A stretch of DNA of 49,303 nt from Scedosporium boydii (lineage: Eukaryota; Ascomycota; Sordariomycetes; Microascales; Microascaceae). The notes beneath the pieces are model-generated. The model was not told where the DNA came from. It did no database searches and saw nothing but the letters and a program-made list of their open reading frames with translations. A program made the translations under genes and the position numbers. How positions within the stretch are numbered: the first letter of the stretch is position 1; every line of letters starts with the position of its first letter. The stretch lies in the NCBI GenBank assembly GCA_002221725.1, contig NJFT01000276.1:1-49303 (forward strand), in the 5' to 3' direction. Positions 22,271 to 33,116 of this stretch are shown here, piece by piece.

Positions 22271-25200
22271 CTAGAAATCATCGTCCATATCCTCGTCTTC
22301 ATCGTCGCTAATAGGACCCCTTCGTACCATCCTCCTGCCGACATTTTTGTCGCCGTCATCGTCGTCATCGTTGTCATCGTCATCATCACCAACCTCACTA
22401 TGGCCCCTCTTCTGTCCCTCAGCCCGGCTTAGTAGGTAAGCCCAAGTAAACAATGAGACCTCCTAGGTCTCATCGAATATCAGAGGGAGATTTTTGAGCC
22501 AGGCCTCAATCTGCTTGCCCTCCTCTTCCGTCATCGCATTTAAGTTTCGGACGATCAGCCTCGCCAGGTGCGAGTAGAATGCCCCCAATTTTCGATGGCG
22601 CGTGCTGTCGAACTCGCTTGGCGACGCGCAGCCCAAGCTCGCCCACGCCATGCGGTTGAATGGCTGTCCTGTCATCATACGCATCACCTCGTATGCACAC
22701 AGGAGCCGCAGCTCACCACACAGCTTATAGGTATGTGGGCCAACATCCAGCTCTGTCACGAGCTGGAGGACAAACTTGGCATTCATGGCTGCTTCCTGGT
22801 GGTGATAGTAACTGTCCTTGGTAACAAGGATCTTGAAATTCACCGGTGAGATTTGCCCGATCCTCATAAGTCTTCCGATCGCTTGCGCCGCGGAGGACCA
22901 ATTGTGCGGGTATTGTACTATAAACCAGTCCGAGCATGACTTATGTAGATTTAAGCCGTAACTGGCGATCGAGAAGGAGGTTACCAGTACATCAATGTCT
23001 GCGCTTCTGTCGTTAAATTTGGCAACGACAGCAGCTCTGTCGGCGTTCGAGTGGTGGGCCATCAGCGACAGCGTCGACATCCCGACCATTGTAAGGACGC
23101 AAACTACTTGTCTATATTCTCATGTCAGAAACTTTTCTCTTTCGTTCATATTTCATCGCGATCAACTTACTGTTGCGCCCAGGGAAGCGCACAGAGCACG
23201 AGGGCCCGACGCCCTTTCGCCTTTAGGTCCAGTAAATGGTCCAGCAGCCGTGTCATGATCGGGCTTTAGTATATCAAGAAGTACACCATCGCTAAACAGT
23301 TCCAGGGCAGCAAGCTTGCTGGATCCGGGCATGTCAGACGGTGGATGAAGGTCGCTCCGCCCGAAAAGTCTGCCTTGACAAGGCGAACAACTTCCTTAGC
23401 CCCGACAGGGGGTTCTGTGCCCTTGCGCATGGATAAAATACCGGCATCGATGGCGTTGATGCTGGGAATCGCGTACCTCGGTTTGCTCCCAGGACATCCG
23501 AGGACCGCATTCCTCAAGTCAAATGAGATGAGTTGGCAGAGCCTGTGTTTGCCGACACCGGCCATGGCAAGTGGGCTATCGCGGACACGGGCTAACAGCT
23601 CAGCGGTGTCTGTTTCCGATTCAGACAGCTTCTGGCTATCGCCCGAGCCTGGACCACTGAGAAGCCCGCCTACCTTGCTGCTCACAGACTCCCGGTACTC
23701 TTCCTGGATATGTCCTACTTCTTCCATAGTGACCCGACAAGGCGGCATGGCCTTGCCGGGCCAGTCAATGGTCCCATCCGGTGTCCGCAGCGCGGTTACC
23801 ATGGTCCGTCGAATCTGGATGCGTTGTAAAATTGGGCTCAGGTATCGCAGACAAAACTCTGCAGAACTGCCTTCTTACCGAAGGAGGGAGGCGAATACCT
23901 CTGGATGAAATACCCAAAGGCGTTCCCCGTGGATACGCCACGCCCTCGCTATCGCCCCATGACGAGTCGGGGGGATGAAGATATCACCGTCGTTCCTCAG
24001 CGGGTCCCACGGCGTTGTTGGGTTGAACTGAGGCTCGTGCGCCCGTCGAAGACGAGAACCAGAGCTCGTCAGGGAGCTGACATCCTCGTCGAGGAAACCG
24101 CCAGCCTTGGCAATAAGGAATAAATATCCTCGTACGTCCTCTACGCGATTTAGCAACGGCGTAGCCGTTGACACGACTATTGACTGCAGGTTCAACAACC
24201 TCACAAACTGTGAGTACTGATTATACGGGCGGCGGCAGGCGTGCCCCTCGTCAAGAATTACACGCTCGAATGATGCCTTTGCTAAGCACTCGATGAGCTC
24301 GTACTTATACGTAGTCTTGATTAATGGCCTGCCCTCACCGCCCTTTGAGAATTTAGCAATTGTAAAGGAGTTGCGTGCCTTTTTCCCGCCTTCAGCTTCG
24401 TCGGGTTCAGATTCGTCTTCAGGTTCGGCATCGCTGTCGCTCTCCTCATCGCCGGGAGTCAGATCGTCGCCGCTCTCGTTTCGCCGCGAATAGTACCTTG
24501 AGGCTTCGGTATCGGTCGCCTGTCGCTTCATCGATAATGACCTCTTCAGCCCTCTCGTCACCAAGGTAGGGTAACTGGAAAAAATCACAATTTTGCCAAT
24601 CTAGGGATATGTCGATTGTGAGCGTCGAGTCCCCTACGCGTACGTACGTCTACAGACAGATACATACCCTTTCCTTGTCTGCATTCTCTGTGCAGTCTCG
24701 GAGAATTTCTACGAGACCCTCATGGTTGATGATCCGGCCTTTCTGGTCACTGCCTTTCGACTTGGCAGCGTCACCATATAATAGATACGGGTTTAGGAGC
24801 GGCCAAAAGAATTCAAGTGCCTCCGAGAAGGCTTGCTCAACGATAGCAGATGGTAGGATGACCAAGCTAGGGCGATGTACTCTAGCCGTATCCCCAAAAG
24901 CATCCTCTTCGCTGGCTTTGGCGGTCATGACCAAAGATAGCAAAAAGGTCACCGTCTTACCCACCCCACACCCGTTCGCCAACAGACAGAACCTGAGAGG
25001 TCCTTTGGTCATCTCGTGGATCTTTAGGGCATCTGCAAGGTAAAGTTCATTGTCAGTAAGGGCCATCCAGGGCCACGTATCCCCATAGTACTTACCTACC
25101 AGCTGATGATACTTCACAGAGAAGGTCGCACAGTCTGGATTGATGTTTGTATCCTTCCAGCTGGACAACCCGATGATCCTGGCTGCATCTCGCAGCTTCG

Positions 25201-26440
25201 GGTCGCTTTCTGTTGCTGGGGCCGATAACTTTTCGACGAGGTAGCCTCGTTCAAACTCCTCGACCGATCCTCTATCGCCCGGCTCTGTGTCCCTCTCGAT
25301 ATCCAAAGTTGCTTGCGACTTCGAGAGCCATTCGGGCATGTGTCTGTCTTTCAAGGCCGCTCCAAAGGCCTTGATACTGTCATCAATGTCGCCAGGGCTT
25401 GCTTCGACTGACCTTGCCAATCTCCCCAGGAACCTCTGGAGCTGCTCAAATTCATCCTCATCTATCGGCGGTGGTCCCTTTATGTTGGAACTGGCGTACC
25501 TACCCTCTGGGGAGCCTCGGAGGTCTGTGCTCGGGTTCATGGCCTCCATGAGACGCTCTCCAGCAACTTGGTACTTGGAGAAGCGTCTCATCCACGTCTC
25601 TCTGCTCCTCCAGGGTCTCGTATACGGCAGTGTCGACGACGTACTCGATTTCAACCGCCGTTCCGCGTCGCTTGCGTGGCCCCGCTATGCTCCTACCTAT
25701 CCCTATTTCCGCGGTACTACTAGTATACCTGATGTACTTAACCGCAAATGAATCTTGTGGCTTGATAGCCTGGGTGGGGAAATGGTTGGTACTCTCCTTT
25801 CGCCTGAGCATTCAGTTGTTCACCGCCACCCACGATCTGAACCAGTTCTCGATAGTAATACCCCAGACTTTGTCGTCAGCCTCCTCAAGGTGCTGGGCTT
25901 GAAATCTTGCGTGGGCATATGTAGAGAATCGGGCAACCTTGGCCATAGCCATGATCATGATTCCACTCGGGCTTATCCTCCTTGATAAAACTTGCTGAGA
26001 TGTTGGGTGTGGAATAGTTTCGAAATCATAGATGAAAGGAAAATCGTCGTGCGTGAGGTCATTGAATTTTGCATTTATCTTCTCGAGGGAGGGAGCTTTC
26101 CTCAGGAGCTCAAAAACCTTTTCCGCCGTCGGGCGTTTGCCGTCTTTGGCGCCGATCTTATAGTTCTTCTGGGAGAGTGTCGTATACTCGTGTATCAAAT
26201 CAGACACTATTACAATGCTCAGTTAATATAGAATCTTACACGGGGAGCCGAAGGAGCCAGCACGGGGGGCCTGCCTTCTGTATCCAGCCATGAGACGTAT
26301 TGGTTACTTGTTTTGAAAAGCAAGTATCCGGCACCCCTGACCATGGAATCGTATTTGCCCCAAACCTCTAGACATCGAACTCCTGCCGGCAGCTTCTCCC
26401 TTTTGCCCTTGCCCACATCTCCAGCAGCGCTCTTGAGCAT
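22271..26440 (-). pseudogene. SNF2-family helicase/ATPase pseudogene
   Basis: Read 26440 to 22271, all helicase motifs are present: LLANGCGVGKT (motif I), VILDEGH (II), STATPLLN (III), LVTSFSIASYGLNLHK (V) and QAIGRLMRIGQ (VI), followed by an acidic tail. Three introns remain well formed and phase-consistent (25095-25033, 24667-24601, 23170-23112). The frame is broken, however. In-frame stops lie at 25812-25814, 23875-23877 and 23266-23268, and one at 22463-22465 separates the helicase from its acidic tail, each with coherent sequence continuing in the same frame. A one-base shift lies near 25580. Another apparent shift at about 26210-26246 would require a 35-base intron. Coding-like sequence with two more stops continues upstream to about 26525, so no good start is left. 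SNF2 proteins are DNA translocases; this copy should be non-functional. Confidence 0.85.
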
Positions 26441-26525
26441 CTCCCTCAGCTCCCATTCCGCCCGTGACTCTTTTGGGACAACTCTCCAATCGGGATCAAA
26501 AAGTCAAAGGTCTATATCCACCACT

Positions 26526-28164
26526 TTCCCTAATCACATTCTTATTCGACCATTGTGACCATTTTCCGATGTGCATGGCATCGGAGTTTTGTGGGGGGCT
26601 GGGCCCCAGGTTCACTTCAAGATAATTCATGGTGTATGTCTGTAGGGGACCGAATGAAGTGGTTAGAAAGAGTCAAAAGCAAGAGTCGAAGAGCTGAAGC
26701 ACTAGAAAGGATGGGTATATGGATACCTGGCTCTGGTGACGCCATGCATGTTGGATGGCTCAGTGGATTTCTGGATTTCGTGTACGCGGAAGTGTCTATC
26801 ATGTCGACGGAGTAATCGAAAGACCTGGTCAGAGATGTATGGTTGGATCGAATGGAGAGAAAATGAGAATTCCAGATTTGCTTTCTAGTCGCGTGGGTGA
26901 CGACGGGGTGGCTGTGAGAGCAAGACTTGAAGAATGAGAGGTGTGATTGTAAGGGAGGGGAGAAGAGGATATGTTGGCATACAGTTCTTCGAGATGTCAG
27001 AACCCGATCCTTGGGGAGGCCGGGATGTGATTCTTGGTTGTGGGTAATGTGATGGTTACGAAAAAAAAAAAAAAATAACGAAGATTTGAAGGATTCGAGA
27101 AATTATTGGAACGAGATACTGATCTACGCTCCGTGGCTGTGAATGAAGGACTCGATATTGGAATTGGTGGAAACGAGAAAGGGGAAGTCGAAATTCGAGG
27201 TAAGATTGTAAGTGAGAGTAGAAAATAAGGTATCGAGAAGGAGTTTCTGGACGTCTAGGTGACTACAGTATGTGCCTGTGAGGAGGAGATAGAAGACCTG
27301 AATTCGAGGCGGTGTTACAAGAGTCGGGGAGAACGAGATGCTGAGAGTCGACGTGTGGTTGCTGGTGATGATGGCTATGAGGAGAGGAGAAGAAAAGCGG
27401 CTAGAATAATTTGAGGCGAGGAAGATCTATTGATGTTGAGGCAGTCTGGATGAAGAAGAAAAAAAGAAGATAGAATCATCCGTAGCTCCTTCCACGTGTC
27501 TACCCGAGTGGAAATTTCGGGTACTCGTCACCAAACTTGACGGTGCTGGCGCCTTTCTCAACTACTACATCCCATAATTCAGCATGGAGCGCCACATACC
27601 ACCCCGTAAAACAAACAAGATAACCTGCAAAGGAATATATATATTTCCTAGTAAGCCTAGTGTACGACATGCTAGCACCGTAGCTACCGGACGAGACGGG
27701 TGGGAGCTATAAGATATTACTGATATTCTTGGCTTTGCACATGAACTGGCGAAATGCCGCCCGATTAGTCAACCCCGAACACGTAACGGACTTGTAGAAT
27801 TAATGGCCCTAAAATTAGTACTTCAAACCGCAAGAAATACGCTGCCTAATTAGGTCAGTTATCCTATTACGTTAGCTACAAAGATACACAACGAGAGCAA
27901 GACTCCACACTGCAGCCTGTGATTCTCCCCGGTTTAGTCATCCCAATTGAAACGGTGCTTAAAATACCCACAGGTGATCATCCTTGATCTCGAAAACTTC
28001 CAACTCTGACCTTCACATATCCTGGTTTCTTTGGTCAACGTTTTTAATGTCCTATTTCCATCAAACCAAAGACTCATTCATCAAATCAAATTCTCCAACC
28101 AACACAGCCCCCTCCACTCGGCAGCATAGTATGGCCCAGTCGCTCGTTGTTGGTGGCGTCCTCA
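26526..28164. other. Gene-free spacer upstream of caspase-like gene
   Basis: The region is purine-rich with weak frames only. A run of 15 A lies at 27061-27075. The right end is the promoter and 5' UTR of the plus-strand caspase-like gene, and the short plus-strand frame starting at 28131 is discussed with that gene. Confidence 0.5.
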
Positions 28165-30108
28165 ATGAGGAACGATATCCAGGACCTCCCATTCCACCAC
28201 CAGCCTCATTTCATCTCTACCACCCCGCCCGTCATCGAAGAGGGTACTATTATCGTTGCCGCGACATCACCGAATGTCCAGAAAGGCCATCCGGGATGGG
28301 ACGGCTGGTTCCTCTCGGATTTTTATGCGTTTAATTATTTGTTAAAGGGCCTTGGGTCCTCCCAAGTTTGGCTCTCTGCCGCCGTGCGTCTCTCCTGGAC
28401 TTATCTATATTTTGCACTCAAGAGTCGTTCCCAGCTTGCTAACCTGTGGCAGGATCCGTATAAGCTTCTCGAAGCCGATAAGGACCACGCCTTTTACTTG
28501 CATGGAAACCCTTACCAGGAGCGAAAGATCGTCCTAAGCAGGGACTTGCTCGACAGCGGTGAACTGACACCTGTCACTGTTGTCCAGGGCTCTAGCATCA
28601 TCGATCGTTTCCTTGATGAAGTCAGGGGTGCTTCTGAGTGTGCGAAGCGGGAGGGCGTCCCGCTGCTGCTTTTGGTGTTCTGCCATGGCCTACCGAATTA
28701 TACCTTCCTCCTCGATCACGGAAGCAAAAAAAAGGGGCTTACCGTAACTCGTTTGAAGGAAGCAATCGAGCCAGGATGTCGGGTGACACTGTATTCGACA
28801 GCCTGCCATTCGGGCGGGTGGGTTGCGCGGGACCTTACTCACGACCCCTCTCACATCCCTCTAAATGCTACAATGCTGGCAGCAGCCGACCAAGATGGAA
28901 CCTCAAATGCTTGGCAGGAGTCACGCAGCCTCCGCCGTTCTTGTGGCTCCGTATTTGCCAGTGCTGTCATTGAAACGCTAGTATCCACATCCAGCCCCCT
29001 TCTCGACAGTCCATCTACCGACACTGAAGCTGCACCTACCCTCCAGCCTAATAACCCGAACAGTGAACAAACGCTATCGTATAATGCCTTTTGCAGATCG
29101 ATCCTGGAGACCTGCGAGGACCGCGTCCACCGTCTATGGTACGAACAAAACTTCACCTTCAGCTCGCAGAATGACCAGTGGGCATATTCTTGGACTAGGA
29201 GAACAGGAGTCCCTCTGGGATATTTTGAGAAAAGATGGGAGGCGCTTACTTCTTTTCCATACTCGGGGTCACCTGACGATAAGCTAAATATGGATCCCCA
29301 CCCTCATAACCCAAGCTTCCTAGGTTTCGCAGGACACGCACATACAGGTGGAGAAGCCATCGTGGATAGCATGACCGAGAGCAGATGCCACAACCGTATC
29401 GCGACGATGGCAGAGCTCCTCTTGGAAACATGCCCTAACGATTGGGATTCCGGATGGGGTCCCTATGTGCGCGGTTGTCTCAGGGCTGCAATTGAAGGGG
29501 AGAATAGTCCCGATGAGGATATCGACATCCCTGCCCTAATAGCCTTCCGCTGGGAACTTGGGCAGCTTGCTGATTATATGGTTCAGCTATTTAAACTTCC
29601 TGTTCCCAATGATCAAATATGTGTTCTCTGGAATCGCATTGAGTGGGAAGGCCGCATCCGTCCAACAATACCCGACTTTAACCAAAAGAAACTCCGTGTA
29701 TGGCAACAGTTATTATGTGGGAAGTTTGAGCCAGAGCCGACGCCTGCCCAAGGCCCTCCCTTTACAAGGTTTTCACAGTACATGACCGCGGCTGTGGTGG
29801 GGGCTAACCTATCACAAGACAAAACCTTGGAGGTCGTCGACGGGCTGCTCAGCTTCATGCAAAAGGTTAGAAAGTTCCACCAGGAGCGCGTCGCTAAAGA
29901 TGCACAGGTAGTTTATCGGGGTCGAAACTGGTTGAAAACGGTTGGCAGAGCGATTCGTCGCTCTCTCTCGCCCCGTAAGAATGACGAACGCGATAGACCC
30001 GGCTCGAGACAGCGGTCGGATAGCGGCCCCTCTCGCCTCCGACCAGGCTCATCTTCCTCGACGTTGGCAAGCCCGGAATTTATGCCGTCAGTACCGAGGC
30101 GATCGTGA
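28165..30108 (+). CDS. Caspase-like (His/Cys dyad) fungal protein
   Basis: Exons 28165-28383 and 28453-30108 give 624 residues. The 69-base intron (GTGCGT donor, GCTAAC branch, GGCAG acceptor) happens to be open in frame. The region EGTIIVAATSP, GHPGWDGWFLSDFY leads to VFCHGL (His151) and LYSTACHSGGW (Cys191), the His and Cys positions of caspase/CHAT-type peptidase folds. Then NATMLAAADQDGTSNAW and CGSVFASAV follow, as in a fungal family of caspase-like proteins I recall. The C-terminal third is helical and ends in a basic Ser/Arg-rich tail. Likely a cytosolic cysteine protease or a related inactive protein; substrate unknown. The start is uncertain: a second ATG at 28131, one frame away, gives MAQSLVVGGVLNEERYPGPP, which looks like a genuine N-terminus for this family, so a frameshift near 28205 is possible. 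Confidence 0.75.
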   Translation: MRNDIQDLPFHHQPHFISTTPPVIEEGTIIVAATSPNVQKGHPGWDGWFLSDFYAFNYLLKGLGSSQVWLSAAVRLSWTYLYFALKSRSQLANLWQDPYKLLEADKDHAFYLHGNPYQERKIVLSRDLLDSGELTPVTVVQGSSIIDRFLDEVRGASECAKREGVPLLLLVFCHGLPNYTFLLDHGSKKKGLTVTRLKEAIEPGCRVTLYSTACHSGGWVARDLTHDPSHIPLNATMLAAADQDGTSNAWQESRSLRRSCGSVFASAVIETLVSTSSPLLDSPSTDTEAAPTLQPNNPNSEQTLSYNAFCRSILETCEDRVHRLWYEQNFTFSSQNDQWAYSWTRRTGVPLGYFEKRWEALTSFPYSGSPDDKLNMDPHPHNPSFLGFAGHAHTGGEAIVDSMTESRCHNRIATMAELLLETCPNDWDSGWGPYVRGCLRAAIEGENSPDEDIDIPALIAFRWELGQLADYMVQLFKLPVPNDQICVLWNRIEWEGRIRPTIPDFNQKKLRVWQQLLCGKFEPEPTPAQGPPFTRFSQYMTAAVVGANLSQDKTLEVVDGLLSFMQKVRKFHQERVAKDAQVVYRGRNWLKTVGRAIRRSLSPRKNDERDRPGSRQRSDSGPSRLRPGSSSSTLASPEFMPSVPRRS

Positions 30109-31250
30109 GAAGACCGAGAGACACCCCGACAGCCCTACGGCATAACACTTAATGCTACCTCGCCATGGTACTCGAGTTTCAACCCATTTAGCACTCACCA
30201 CACTCCTCCTACACTGAGTTCGACGGCGTTTAGATGCCGGCGTGATATCCCTGGCGTCTGCAGCCGAGCCACACACCCTTCCTCTTAATTGATCAGATAA
30301 TCATAGGAGGTAGATATTTCTTTGACTCGGGGAATAGCGACTGTAAAAGAACGGGTATTTCCAAGGCTGATTACTACCCGGCGGCGTGTATTACTTGGTA
30401 ATTTTTTTTAATAAAAAAAATAAAATAAAAAAAGTTTTCCAAGGGAAAAAAGAGACTGCTGTCGCTGAGCGCATGGAAATCTGAGTGCACAACCAAGATA
30501 GTATCAACATTACAATAAGAAGTGTACGCGCTAGGCTGCGAATTTTGATGATTCAGATCCTCCTTGTTTGCACTATTTTCTACTGAGAGAACAGAGATTC
30601 TCATCAATCATCCGACCCAGATCTGCGCCACGTTCGATTCCTTCCAACCACCGTGGTAAACATTTCCTTTGTTGCTCTTATCGTGGGTGCGGACGAAGAC
30701 ACGAAATATTAGGTCCTGAGAAGCGGCGGCTTGAAAAGCTGGATTCAGGATTCTAGGACTTCATTAGGATAATGGCATTCCAGGAGTCTGTTTATTCAAG
30801 CAAGTTAGCTTGGTAGCTGTCGGAGTTGCAAGGTTAATTTCTACCACCCCTCTACCCGCGGGTGGTTAAATTTCTTTTGTCTTTGTATTTTAAATTCACT
30901 ATTATTATTGTCTTCTTCTGAGAAAATCCCGCTGTCCAATCTTCCCGGTGTCTGCCCGCGGGTAAGCAATTTCTTTCAATTCTCAGTTTTGTTCCTCTGT
31001 ATTCTGCCTCTGGCTACCCGCGGGTAGGCTTTTCAGATATAAATTTCAAAATTTTTACCACAGAAAAAGCCTACCCGCGGGCAGCTCGAGGTAGAATATA
31101 AGGAAAGAATACTGGACACAGGAAGAAACTGCTCACCCGCGGGTAGACAGACCTGTGACGTGTGCAATGTAAAATGGAAATCAAATTGTATGGAACTGTT
31201 GGCCAGCCACCCGCGGGTATGCAGGAACAAACACCGAGGGTAATTTCTAC
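30109..31250. other. Convergent intergenic region with palindrome cluster
   Basis: This lies between the 3' ends of the caspase-like gene (plus) and the ORF ending at 31251 (minus). It holds an A/T tract (30394-30440) and six GC-rich palindromes listed separately. No gene is supported. Confidence 0.6.
30853..31219. repeat. Six copies of palindrome TACCCGCGGGTA
   Basis: The core CCCGCGGG starts at 30855, 30955, 31017, 31074, 31136 and 31210 (spacings 100, 62, 57, 62, 74). Flanking bases extend the dyad, best at 31014-31027 (CTACCCGCGGGTAG within GC...GC). Spacers are AT-rich and mutually dissimilar, so only the palindrome repeats. CCG/CGG dyads are binding sites of Zn2Cys6 regulators, and GC-rich hairpins also occur as mobile palindromes in fungal DNA. 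The location between two 3' ends makes a promoter role less obvious. Confidence 0.85.
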
Positions 31251-31988
31251 CTACTTCTGGCAAGGATTGCCCCTGATTTCGTTGGGGTCGGCTTCGGTGG
31301 ACAAACGATTTACCAGAGCCTCGGACGAGATGATGAAGTCGGGCAGGGATGCGGATGGAGGGAGGACCGGGGGCGGGACATCATGAGGGGCGAAAGTTAC
31401 GGCTCCTGTGCGCTGTCTAACGAATTCGATTACTTCGCGTAGGGTATTCTTGTCAAAGTTGGGAGGGGGGCTTACGCCGGCAGCTTGGAATCGTTTAGAT
31501 AGAGCAGCAGGCAGGTCCGGGTCTGTCGAGAAACGATCCATTACGATAAATTGAGTGAGGCCGGCAACAAGATTGGCGGCTTGAGGATGGATGGCGCTCC
31601 CGGCTGCTGAGGGTGAAGCGGTCATAAACGAAAGGATAGCATTATCGAGTTGGAGCTTCCGGGTGATGCAGAGATTAACAGTCGACTGGACTGTGTCAGA
31701 AGGCGAGGTATGAATGCCGTCGAGGCGAGTAGCGTCGTCTCTGGCGAAGGGGAGAGGACGCGGGCGACCCTGTGGTATACGGTCACTGAGAAGATTCGAG
31801 TTTCCTCGGCGTCTGGAGAGAAAAGAAAAGCGCAATACGGCACCTCGATGCCAATTCTCCATGGAATATCCAGCCACAGACGAAGGTTGGTCAGCCTCAA
31901 TAAAACGACGATAAACTAGGTTCCTTTTCAATAAGACCAGTGGCGCTTTCCGCAGTTGCGGAGCTAGTGTGCAGGAAGGGGCAAGCAT
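31251..31988 (-). CDS. Unrecognised ORF, possibly the end of a spliced gene
   Basis: The open frame from an ATG at 31988 gives 245 residues. The first half is Arg/Ser-rich and unconvincing. The second half (LDNAILSFMTASPSAAGSAI, LREVIEFVRQRTGAVTFAP, LPDFIISSEALVNRLSTEA) has the composition of a real protein. Part of the first half may be intron. It follows directly on the degraded caspase-like copy on the same strand. No domain is recognised. Confidence 0.35.
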   Translation of the reverse strand: MLAPSCTLAPQLRKAPLVLLKRNLVYRRFIEADQPSSVAGYSMENWHRGAVLRFSFLSRRRGNSNLLSDRIPQGRPRPLPFARDDATRLDGIHTSPSDTVQSTVNLCITRKLQLDNAILSFMTASPSAAGSAIHPQAANLVAGLTQFIVMDRFSTDPDLPAALSKRFQAAGVSPPPNFDKNTLREVIEFVRQRTGAVTFAPHDVPPPVLPPSASLPDFIISSEALVNRLSTEADPNEIRGNPCQK

Positions 31989-32049
31989 CTTAAAATCACG
32001 CAAGGAAAGGGCTCGATTTTGGTTTGGCAAGAACAGGCTTCAGTTGATA

Positions 32050-32325
32050 GACGCAACCTTCCCACTCGAAGCGATTCCGGAGAACGCATATTTGATTATT
32101 ATGAACAGAAAATTCAAACAGTTAAGCCAAGCTATCCAAGTTCCCAGCAGATGGCTATCAGGGCAGAGATGGCGCTATCCTCGTCACAAATACCCTCCCC
32201 TTGAGGCAACTGTGTACATAGGGACCCAATCCAGCATCACAATCATTAGGGCATTTCCTCAAGAGGAGCTCTGCCGTATTTGCGATGTGGTTATGACATC
32301 TACTCTTGGTCGTGCTATCGATGAT
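32050..32325 (-). pseudogene. Degraded inverted copy of the caspase-like gene 3' region
   Basis: The minus strand reads GATAGCACGACCAAGAG ... GCAGAGCTCCTCTTG ... TGCCCTAATGATTG ... CTGGGAACTTGGATAGCTTG ... GAGTGGGAAGG. The plus strand at 29364-29656 reads GATAGCATGACCGAGAG ... GCAGAGCTCCTCTTG ... TGCCCTAACGATTG ... CTGGGAACTTGGGCAGCTTG ... GAGTGGGAAGG. Indels and an in-frame TAG (CAG to TAG) break the frame. Similarity stops abruptly at both ends. It is a decayed paralogue fragment in opposite orientation to the intact gene. Confidence 0.8.
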
Positions 32326-33116
32326 GCCCTGTCGTAATAGACACTTCCGTTAAACCCGCTCGCAACATCTCTACTTAGAGGGATTATCAATTTGCCATCT
32401 CCTCGCCATTGAGGAAATAGCCCTTTTCTGTTTATAATCATTGTTTCTAGGATAGCCAGTTGGTCCTCTTCCATCGTTTGTCGTGTGTTTCCGCACTATT
32501 ATTGGCCCTTGCGAGACATTGGGAGATGTTGTTACTATAAGCCTGGGGTTGCGGCTAGACCGAGCCCCAGCCTAGTTTGGTATCAAGGAGACTAATAGCG
32601 CTAATTTCAAGAGGGTGATAGCAATGATAGAGCCTAAGATAGCTAAGACAGTGAAGCTATACGAGACTGCGGTGGAATGCCCCGTCACAATTGAGTGCGT
32701 TCGTTGATAGTTCAACCTACATCACAGTGAGGATGACAGCGACGTAGACAGCGGCGGCTGTGATCCAGGCTAAATTTCCGACGAAGAAATACGTGTCGTC
32801 ACGCAATGATTTAGGTAAATTCGGAAGACGGGGAAGCCCCGGAAGATGTAGATCCAGTTGAGCCTGCTTATAATTTGCCGTCCCGGAAACGCCGGTGCAC
32901 CTGAACGGAGATTTCGAGACCCACGAGCTCGACGGAAGATCTCCGCTAAGTTACTGAGTCCGGCGGCGTTTCTCCATCCTTGGGTATGAGGCCTTGTTCG
33001 AGAGCCAGTTTTAGATCGGCTGGGTGGGTTATGGGCTATGTTTCAATCCTTCCCATTCTACTACTCATATACTGTAGGTCAACTAAATGTCATGTTCGCC
33101 TTTCTATCCCAAGGGC
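32326..33116. other. Spacer 3' of the NLR gene
   Basis: A minus-strand frame at 32259-32474 (71 codons) overlaps the relic and may be part of it. From 32475 to 33116 I see nothing supported. Confidence 0.45.

Noticed and set aside
22290..22390. Triplet-rich tract at the SNF2 tail taken as a microsatellite
   Set aside because: It is explained by an Asp/Glu-rich coding tail in the pseudogene reading frame.
30853..31219. Regularly spaced palindromes considered as a CRISPR array
   Set aside because: The genome is eukaryotic, the repeat unit is about 12 bases, spacing is irregular, and no cas genes are present.
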